11,082 nt of DNA. Source: JAQIBY01 sp964615585. GTDB taxonomy: Bacteria > Bacteroidota > Bacteroidia > Bacteroidales > ML635J-15. Below the pieces are notes generated by a model. The model searched no databases. It saw only the letters and a list, made by a program, of their open reading frames with translations, and was not told the origin of the DNA. Below are positions 7,296-11,082 of the stretch, piece by piece (position 1 is the stretch's first letter; every line of letters begins with the position of its first letter). The stretch covers positions 1 through 11,082 of the forward strand of contig CAZTNS010000107.1 in assembly GCA_964615585.1 (NCBI GenBank). Direction: 5' to 3'. The position numbers and the translations under genes are program-made.

Positions 7296-7350
7296 AATGT
7301 CTTGTATTTTTAGTTTCTAATAAATTAAATATTTTTTATAATAGATCACA

Positions 7351-7420
7351 GTTAAAAACAGTTACCATTAGTTAATATCGGTTAATAACGGTTACGATCG
7401 GTTAATAACGGTTACGATCG
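7351..7420. repeat. Decamer tandem array, seven units each starting GTTA
   Basis: Seven back-to-back 10-bp units cover 7351-7420: GTTAAAAACA, GTTACCATTA, GTTAATATCG, GTTAATAACG, GTTACGATCG, GTTAATAACG, GTTACGATCG. The last four are two exact copies of a 20-bp double unit. The array overlaps the 3' end of the S23 gene, encoding its final five residues and the stop codon, and continues into the ftcD upstream region. Two decamers recur inverted at 7800-7819. The period equals about one DNA helical turn. Confidence 0.9.
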
Positions 7421-7821
7421 AAACGAGACTTCCATTGCCCTTCCTTATCTAATTTATATAACGAATCCAAATAACGGTCAATTTGATACTTTGTCTTTCC
7501 AAATAAATCTTTGAGTTTGTCATAATCAACTTTCATGATTAAACCATCTTCAAAGCAATCATCCACATCACCCTCTAACTCTTCCAACGATCCTGCGCTA
7601 ATCTTTATATAGCGACCAAACTCACCTGCTGAATCCTTCCTGTAACCTTCTCTTATATTTTGTTTTGCACTTCTTGCTGCATCATTCATTTGACTGATTA
7701 ATCGTATATACTGCTTTGTAAAAGTTTGCGTTAATTTAGAAATTATTCTGCGAATTTCACAGATGTTCTGATAAAATTTCAATTTTTCGTAAGGCGCCAT
7801 TTTTTTAACCGTTATTAACAT
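7402..7821 (-). CDS. Four-helix-bundle protein, S23 (23S rRNA intervening-sequence) family
   Basis: The 139-aa protein carries the signature of the S23 four-helix-bundle family: MNDAARSAKQNIREGYRKDS (45-64) followed by EFGRYIKISAGSLEELEGDV (67-86), the segment where family members read roughly N-I-A-E-G then R-F-L-x-I-A-x-G-S-x-x-E-L-E. Relatives include proteins encoded in 23S rRNA intervening sequences and, more distantly, the accessory protein Avd of diversity-generating retroelements. The role of free-standing copies is not established; many positive residues suggest nucleic-acid contact. There is no signal peptide, so it is cytosolic. Met1 (7819-7821) lies inside the right inverted repeat; Met8 (7798-7800), just inside the repeat and preceded by an A-run, gives the usual family N-terminus and may be the true start. 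The stop codon and last five codons lie in the decamer array. It starts 31 bp after the DUF4197 stop and could be cotranscribed with it. Confidence 0.88.
   Translation of the reverse strand: MLITVKKMAPYEKLKFYQNICEIRRIISKLTQTFTKQYIRLISQMNDAARSAKQNIREGYRKDSAGEFGRYIKISAGSLEELEGDVDDCFEDGLIMKVDYDKLKDLFGKTKYQIDRYLDSLYKLDKEGQWKSRFDRNRY
7806..7819. repeat. Inverted copy of the decamer array sequence
   Basis: TAACCGTTATTAAC is the exact reverse complement of 7381-7394 and of 7401-7414. It overlaps the first codons of the S23 gene when translation starts at 7821. In a leftward transcript this 14-nt segment can pair with either copy near the stop codon, closing the whole S23 message in one large stem-loop. 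Confidence 0.85.
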
Positions 7822-7852
7822 TTATTATTTTTACTGTGAATGGTTGCATTAT

Positions 7853-8563
7853 TTACAATGAACCAAACACTTTTTTCAAAATATCGGTCACCCGTTTTTC
7901 AGGGTTTTCCCTGATTTGTTTCTCTTCTTTAGCTATTAACACAAACAGGCCATCAATTGTTTTTTCAGTAACGTATTGATTTAAATCCGGATTTATTTTG
8001 GGATCACCAGACATTACCCGTACCCTGTTGTATGTTTTTATCAGAGGTTCCCAGTGTTTGGTAAGCTGCACCCGGGAAGTCACTTTTTCAATCTCAGGAT
8101 AACAAACAGTTTCAAGTTCATCCCTGGTTTTACGCTCAAAATACCGGGTAGCCGCATCTTCTTCTCCCTTTAAAATGTTGCGGGCATCCTTAATTGTCAT
8201 TTCTTTAAGGGCTTTCATAAAAATAGGTTTTACTTCCGTTGAAGCATTCTCAGCAGCCCTGTTCAAAGTTTTCTCAAATTCTTCAACCTGCTTTTTCATA
8301 CCAAAATCTATGGCAGCATCCCGCACTTTGTGAGCCTCCATGGGAAAAGGCACCTTGATTTTTTGATTGTGGTAAAATCCGTTTGTCTTCGATGCCTCCA
8401 TTACAGAATTCTTAATGCCAATTTCCAAAGCTTCTGTCAATCCTTCTCGTATTTCTGTTTCTGAAAGCCCCGATGTCGTTCCGTAGGAATCCGGCAGCTG
8501 TTTCAGTACTTCACATGATGTAAATACAAAGGCAAGCACGCCCGCAGAAATAATTATTTTCAT
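7853..8563 (-). CDS. DUF4197 family lipoprotein
   Basis: The protein matches DUF4197, a family of predicted exported proteins of unknown function. Recognisable stretches, numbered from the longer start at 8596, are GLSETEIREGLTEALEIGI (43-61), KVPFPMEAHKVRDAAIDFGM (81-100), VEEFEKTLNRAAENA (103-117) and KGEEDAATRYFERKT (143-157). I chose the ATG at 8561-8563 because it opens a compact lipoprotein signal: Met-Lys, hydrophobic core, then Phe-Thr-Ser-Cys, with the lipidated Cys at residue 17. The ATG at 8594-8596 adds 11 residues with a basic stretch and cannot be excluded. Ser before the Cys is acceptable for a lipobox; Phe at -3 is less usual. The domain looks complete to its C-terminus. The gene is divergent from the START-domain gene, and S23 follows 31 bp downstream on the same strand. 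Confidence 0.88.
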   Translation of the reverse strand: MKIIISAGVLAFVFTSCEVLKQLPDSYGTTSGLSETEIREGLTEALEIGIKNSVMEASKTNGFYHNQKIKVPFPMEAHKVRDAAIDFGMKKQVEEFEKTLNRAAENASTEVKPIFMKALKEMTIKDARNILKGEEDAATRYFERKTRDELETVCYPEIEKVTSRVQLTKHWEPLIKTYNRVRVMSGDPKINPDLNQYVTEKTIDGLFVLIAKEEKQIRENPEKRVTDILKKVFGSL

Positions 8564-8577
8564 GTTCAATTTTATAT

Positions 8578-8585
8578 TATTTTTG
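8578..8585 (+). promoter_or_regulatory. Possible -7 element of the START-domain gene
   Basis: TATTTTTG matches TAnnTTTG and lies 43 bp before the GTG start at 8629, predicting a leader of about 38 nt. It sits immediately upstream of the opposing lipoprotein start codon. No clear -33 TTG is seen. Confidence 0.35.
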
Positions 8586-8628
8586 TACAGCATCATAATG
8601 GATATAAATGTATAAAAATTCTTAATCA

Positions 8629-9234
8629 GTGCAAAAGTACAAGATAATTTTCATAATACTGCTGTCCTTTTTTGGTTGGAAAAGCCTCCATGCTCAATCA
8701 GAATGGGAATTGCAGAAAGAAACTGAAAACATACAGGTGTATTTTAAGCAATCCGATGAAGAAACCTATTGCATTAAAGTTGTTACCACGTTTCCAGTCC
8801 CTCATGAAGTGTTGATTGATGAGCTTTATGAAAACATAGCCGATTACCCGGAATGGATATACAGATGCGAGGAAGCCAAATGGATCGAGAAAAATGGGGA
8901 CCACAAAATATTATATACAGTTTCAAAAATCCCCTGGCCATTTCCCGACAGGGATGTGGTAACCAAAATGCAAAAACCTGAAATTGCAGGAAAAAAAATT
9001 ATCCTTCACAGCTACTCTGTCCCTGATTACATTCCTGAAAAAGAAAATTATCAAAGGCAAGATTTTTCAGAAGTTTATTGGTATCTGATTCCTGATGGAA
9101 ACAAGGTAAGAGCCCAATATTTTTTAACCATAAAAATCACCCAGCGTATTCCGGATTTTATTTTAAAGATGATTGCATGCAAAGGCCCGTACGAAAGTTT
9201 TGAGAACCTTCATGGGAGGTTATCTGAAAAGTAA
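8629..9234 (+). CDS. Secreted START-domain (SRPBCC-fold) lipid-binding protein
   Basis: The 201-aa protein starts with a signal peptide (KYKIIFIILLSFFGWKSLHA) with predicted cleavage after Ala22 and Gln23 as the new N-terminus. The remainder looks like a START domain, a helix-grip fold that binds lipids or other hydrophobic ligands: WELQKETENIQVYFK (26-40), ENIADYPEWIYRCEEAKWI (68-86), the characteristic IPWPFPDRDVV (101-111), and a C-terminal amphipathic helix (about 173-199). Export suggests a periplasmic role such as ligand binding or transport; the ligand is unknown. The start codon is GTG (8629-8631): an in-frame TAA at 8623 blocks earlier starts and no later ATG keeps the signal peptide. 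It is divergent from the DUF4197 lipoprotein gene, with 65 bp between the chosen start codons. Downstream lies the octamer array. Confidence 0.85.
   Translation: MQKYKIIFIILLSFFGWKSLHAQSEWELQKETENIQVYFKQSDEETYCIKVVTTFPVPHEVLIDELYENIADYPEWIYRCEEAKWIEKNGDHKILYTVSKIPWPFPDRDVVTKMQKPEIAGKKIILHSYSVPDYIPEKENYQRQDFSEVYWYLIPDGNKVRAQYFLTIKITQRIPDFILKMIACKGPYESFENLHGRLSEK
8632..8639 (-). promoter_or_regulatory. Possible -7 element of the DUF4197 gene
   Basis: Read leftward, the sequence is TACTTTTG, a match to TAnnTTTG. It lies inside the first codons of the divergent START-domain gene. It predicts a leader of about 60 nt to the ATG at 8563, or about 30 nt to that at 8596. The -33 element is not evident. 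Confidence 0.3.
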
Positions 9235-9247
9235 CTGCTCTGGTACT

Positions 9248-9482
9248 GTAGTGATGGGGAGATTGAGAGATGGAGTGATGGAGTGATAGAGAGATGGAGT
9301 GATAGAGTGATGGGGAGATNNNNNNNNNNNNNNNNNNNNNNNNNNNNNNNNNNNNNNNNNNNNNNNNNNNNNNNNNNNNNNNNNNNNNNNNNNNNNNNNN
9401 NNNNNNNNNNNNNNNNNNNGAGAGATGGAGTGATGGAGTGATAGAGAGATGGAGTGATAGAGTGATGGGGAGATTGGGTGAG
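9248..9482. repeat. Octamer tandem array interrupted by an assembly gap
   Basis: This 347-bp gene-free stretch (9235-9581) is mostly a purine-rich array of 8-bp units: GTAGTGAT, GGGGAGAT, TGAGAGAT, GGAGTGAT, GGAGTGAT, AGAGAGAT, GGAGTGAT, AGAGTGAT, GGGGAGAT up to the gap. After the gap the same succession of seven units returns, ending in TGGGTGAG. Consensus is GGAGTGAT. Both strands lack stop codons in several frames, so long low-complexity frames rich in Ser, His, Leu and Pro appear; I do not regard these as genes. Bases 9483-9581 contain nothing recognisable apart from AT-rich DNA before the next gene. No inverted partner array is seen here. Confidence 0.9.
9320..9419. other. Run of exactly 100 N: scaffold gap
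   Basis: The gap has a round length, the usual placeholder for unknown size. The 55 bases ending at 9319 are identical to the 55 bases starting at 9420, as expected if two contigs ended on the same k-mer. True length and content are unknown and could be zero or negative, so coordinates to the right are not a physical distance. Confidence 0.95.
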
Positions 9483-9581
9483 AAGGAAAATTCACACATT
9501 CAACTGGTTACTCAAAAAACACAATACACATAACACAACTTTTTTTTACTTTATGCGTATATAATATTAAATCTCTGTATT

Positions 9582-10388
9582 ATGAACCAAAAGAAAGTAG
9601 TAGTAATAACAGGTGCTTCATCCGGTATAGGACTGGCACTTTCCAGGGAGTATGCATGTAAAGATTTCGCTGTGGTAATGGCTGCCAGAAGCAAAGACAA
9701 GCTTGAAAAATATGCAAATGAATTGTCAGATAAAACACTTGTTTTAGCGGTAACAACGGATGTCACAAAACAGGAAGACTGTAAACGTCTCATCGAAAAA
9801 GCCATTGAAAAATTTTGCCGTATTGATATTCTCATTAACAATGCAGGTATTTCCATGCGTGCCTTGTTTGATGACATGGACCTCATGGTAATGCGCCACC
9901 TGATGGATGTCAACTTTTGGGGAGCGGTATATTGCACACAATATGCTTTGCCATGGCTGGTAAAATCTGAAGGAACTGTGGTTGGTGTCACGTCCGTTGC
10001 AGGCATACATGGTTTACCTGCCCGTTCGGGATACAGCGCTTCCAAATTTGCTATGCAGGGATTTCTCGAAGCCGTGCGGATTGAAAATTTACACAAAAAC
10101 CTTCATGTACTGATTATTGCCCCCGGGTTTACAGCCAGCAACGTAAGAAAATCAGCACTCACTGCCAACGGCCTCCCGCAGGGAAAATCACCGCGCGATG
10201 AAAGCAACATGATGTCTCCTGAAAAAGTGGCCCGCAAAATTTACAAAGCCATCCGGCATCGCCGGCGGTTTATAGTATTGACAACTGCCGGGGTTACCGT
10301 TAATCTTGTCAAGAAATTCTGGCCTGCGTTTCTTGACAGGGCATTTTTCAAAGCCATGAAAAACGAACCCGATTCACCATTAAAATAA
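9582..10388 (+). CDS. Short-chain dehydrogenase/reductase (SDR family)
   Basis: This is a classical SDR with a Rossmann fold and NAD(P)H-dependent oxidoreductase chemistry; the substrate cannot be told from sequence. The cofactor loop is TGASSGIG (10-17). D60 follows beta-strand 3, and NNAG is at 86-89. The catalytic tetrad is N111, S138 (in VTSVAG), Y151 and K155 (YSASK). PGFTAS (181-186) is the usual segment after strand 6. A basic residue (Arg36) after strand 2 is compatible with NADP(H) preference, though this is a weak indicator. The 268-aa length includes a C-terminal extension (about 225-268), basic then hydrophobic, which may form an amphipathic surface or membrane-associated helix. 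The ATG at 9582 gives the standard N-terminus. No TAnnTTTG element is visible upstream. The DUF2141 gene follows after 48 bp on the same strand and may be cotranscribed. Confidence 0.94.
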   Translation: MNQKKVVVITGASSGIGLALSREYACKDFAVVMAARSKDKLEKYANELSDKTLVLAVTTDVTKQEDCKRLIEKAIEKFCRIDILINNAGISMRALFDDMDLMVMRHLMDVNFWGAVYCTQYALPWLVKSEGTVVGVTSVAGIHGLPARSGYSASKFAMQGFLEAVRIENLHKNLHVLIIAPGFTASNVRKSALTANGLPQGKSPRDESNMMSPEKVARKIYKAIRHRRRFIVLTTAGVTVNLVKKFWPAFLDRAFFKAMKNEPDSPLK

Positions 10389-10436
10389 TTTTTTTGTTTT
10401 CGCTTTTCAAATATTAAACAATTAAAAACCTGAGAC

Positions 10437-10865
10437 ATGAGAAAATATTTACGTCTTTTTATTATGATGTTAATTACTTCAGGGATAAATGCTCAAACAT
10501 ATACCGTAGAAGTAAAAGTGAACAATGTAAAATCAGACGATGGATACATCAGTGTTGCTCTTTATGACAGTGCTGAAACTTTCCCATCAGACAAAGAAGA
10601 AGATATTTTCATGGGAAAAAAAGCTAAAGCGTGCCAGGGAAGCACCACGGTAAGCTTTGATAGCATTCCTCCTGGTAAATACGCTATGGCCATATTGCAC
10701 GATGAAAATAACAATGACAAGATGGATAAAAATTGCCTGGGCATACCAAAAGAGGGATATTGTTTTTCCGAAAATGCAAATGCCAAATTGGGAAAACCAA
10801 AATTTGAAGAAGCTGCATTCAGGGTACGCGGCGATGTATATACAACCGTTTTTATAAATTACTGA
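10437..10865 (+). CDS. Secreted DUF2141 protein
   Basis: The 142-aa protein has a signal peptide (RKYLRLFIMMLITSGINA) with predicted cleavage after Ala19 and Gln20 as the mature N-terminus. The rest matches DUF2141, a small beta-rich exported family common in Bacteroidota. It includes the early strand segment DDGYISVALYDSAETFP (34-50), SIPPGKYAMAILHDENNND (76-94) and LGIPKEGYCFSENA (101-114). The acidic, Asn-rich loop DENNNDKMD (89-97) resembles a calcium-binding loop and is a family feature; calcium binding here is inference. Biological role is unknown. The full family length is present and the start is fixed by the signal peptide. The gene is 48 bp downstream of the SDR gene with no clear promoter between, so a two-gene transcript is plausible. 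Confidence 0.9.
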   Translation: MRKYLRLFIMMLITSGINAQTYTVEVKVNNVKSDDGYISVALYDSAETFPSDKEEDIFMGKKAKACQGSTTVSFDSIPPGKYAMAILHDENNNDKMDKNCLGIPKEGYCFSENANAKLGKPKFEEAAFRVRGDVYTTVFINY

Positions 10866-10877
10866 TTCCCGCTGTTT

Positions 10878-10970
10878 TTAATCATCGCTTATAATTCGCA
10901 TGATGATGCCTTCTTCGGCTAACATCATGGCGATTAACATACTTATATTTTTTTCAATATCTTTGTTCTC
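10878..10970 (-). other. Short leftward open frame, possible gene remnant
   Basis: A 30-codon open stretch ends at a TAA (10878-10880) and is bounded upstream by an in-frame TAG (10971-10973). From the ATG at 10938-10940 it would encode 20 residues (MLIAMMLAEEGIIMRIISDD). The helix-like composition looks more protein-like than random AT-rich DNA, so it might be the 3' remnant of a gene broken by the palindrome and repeats to its right. The remaining DNA from 10866 to the window end shows no other coding signal. Confidence 0.2.
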
Positions 10971-10988
10971 CTAACCTGGCCAAGTTTA

Positions 10989-11011
10989 CCCTGAAGGGAA
11001 CTCCTTTAGGG
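10989..11011. repeat. Palindromic (REP-like) hairpin
   Basis: CCCTGAAGG (10989-10997) pairs with CCTTTAGGG (11003-11011), with one G-U pair and a 5-nt loop. No T-tract follows on either strand, so it is not a standard terminator. Isolated GC-rich palindromes of this kind often occur as dispersed intergenic repeats; whether this one is repeated elsewhere in the genome cannot be seen here. Confidence 0.45.
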
Positions 11012-11033
11012 CCAGAACCAAAAAGGAAATAAT

Positions 11034-11068
11034 GAATACTGAACAAGGAATGTCGAATGATGAAGTTA
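11034..11068. repeat. Short GAA-phased heptamer array near the window edge
   Basis: Five consecutive 7-bp units each begin with GAA: GAATACT, GAACAAG, GAATGTC, GAATGAT, GAAGTTA. The units are degenerate beyond GAA, but the phase is exact over 35 bp. It shares period and GAA phase with the array at 5478-5547. The array may be the near edge of a larger element outside the window. Confidence 0.5.
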
Positions 11069-11082
11069 ACAGCCAAAATCAG

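Larger units (their letters stand above)
7346..7839 (-). mobile_element. Candidate S23 gene cassette bounded by inverted repeats
   Basis: The S23 gene is enclosed by matching ends. The outer ends are TCACAGTTAAAAA at 7346-7358 and, inverted, TCACAGTAAAAA at 7828-7839 (one-base indel). The inner ends are GTTAATAACGGTTA at 7381-7394 (repeated at 7401-7414) and its exact reverse complement at 7806-7819. The left end carries seven decamers, the right end two. No target-site duplication is visible and no transposase or recombinase is encoded, so any movement would need help in trans. It sits between the DUF4197 gene and ftcD, both on the same strand. The repeats are seen; the interpretation as a mobile or once-mobile unit is inference. 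The family was first known from intervening sequences inside 23S rRNA genes, which also have complementary ends. Confidence 0.4.

Noticed and set aside
7402..7821. S23 protein as part of a diversity-generating retroelement (Avd-like)
   Set aside because: No reverse transcriptase and no template/variable repeat pair are present in the window; the protein resembles the general S23 family.
7346..7839. S23 gene as an intervening sequence inside a 23S rRNA gene
   Set aside because: The flanks are protein genes (DUF4197 lipoprotein and ftcD); no rRNA sequence surrounds the cassette.
9248..9482. Possible CRISPR array
   Set aside because: Units are 8 bp with no unique spacers and no palindromic direct repeat; no cas gene is in the window.
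9158..9499. Long leftward open frames across the octamer array encoding Ser/His/Leu/Pro-rich low-complexity peptide
   Set aside because: The openness follows from the stop-free repeat and the frames run through the N gap. There is no start signal or recognisable domain, so it is a repeat artefact.

Overview
The window looks like a piece of a Bacteroidota chromosome, probably a Bacteroidales-like lineage and probably from a draft or metagenome assembly. Supporting signs: moderately AT-rich DNA, several genes preceded by the Bacteroidota -7 element TAnnTTTG rather than Shine-Dalgarno sequences, four exported proteins whose predicted signal peptidase I site is followed directly by Gln, a fused FTCD enzyme, and families common in that phylum (DUF2141, four-helix-bundle S23).

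Layout, left to right. At the edge, the first 23 codons of an exported protein run leftward out of the window. Next come three rightward housekeeping genes, each with its own control signals: a phosphofructokinase of probable pyrophosphate-dependent type, glyA, and kdsA, with a strong intrinsic terminator between glyA and kdsA. kdsA converges on a leftward cdd. An unrecognised secreted protein follows rightward and converges on a leftward ftcD, with a heptamer repeat element between them. Upstream of ftcD, also leftward, lie a small four-helix-bundle (S23) gene bracketed by inverted repeat arrays and a DUF4197 lipoprotein. The lipoprotein is divergent from a secreted START-domain protein. Then come an octamer repeat array with a 100-N assembly gap, a short-chain dehydrogenase, and a secreted DUF2141 protein. 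The right edge holds a palindrome and another heptamer array.

How the genes work together. The conserved genes serve central metabolism and envelope biogenesis: glycolysis (PFK), one-carbon and folate metabolism (GlyA and FTCD both charge tetrahydrofolate), pyrimidine salvage (Cdd) and Kdo synthesis for lipopolysaccharide (KdsA). They do not form one operon. Several of the others are small exported proteins.

The most interesting layer is intergenic. Four gene junctions carry short-period tandem arrays with periods of 7, 10, 8 and 7 bp. The 10-bp array sits at one end of the S23 gene and recurs inverted at the other end, so that the gene's start and stop codons both lie in repeat sequence. 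The first 7-bp array has the same long-array/short-inverted-array layout, but with only a 12-bp spacer and no gene. I propose these as filled and empty forms of a small S23-associated cassette. The repeats are visible in the sequence; mobility is inference.
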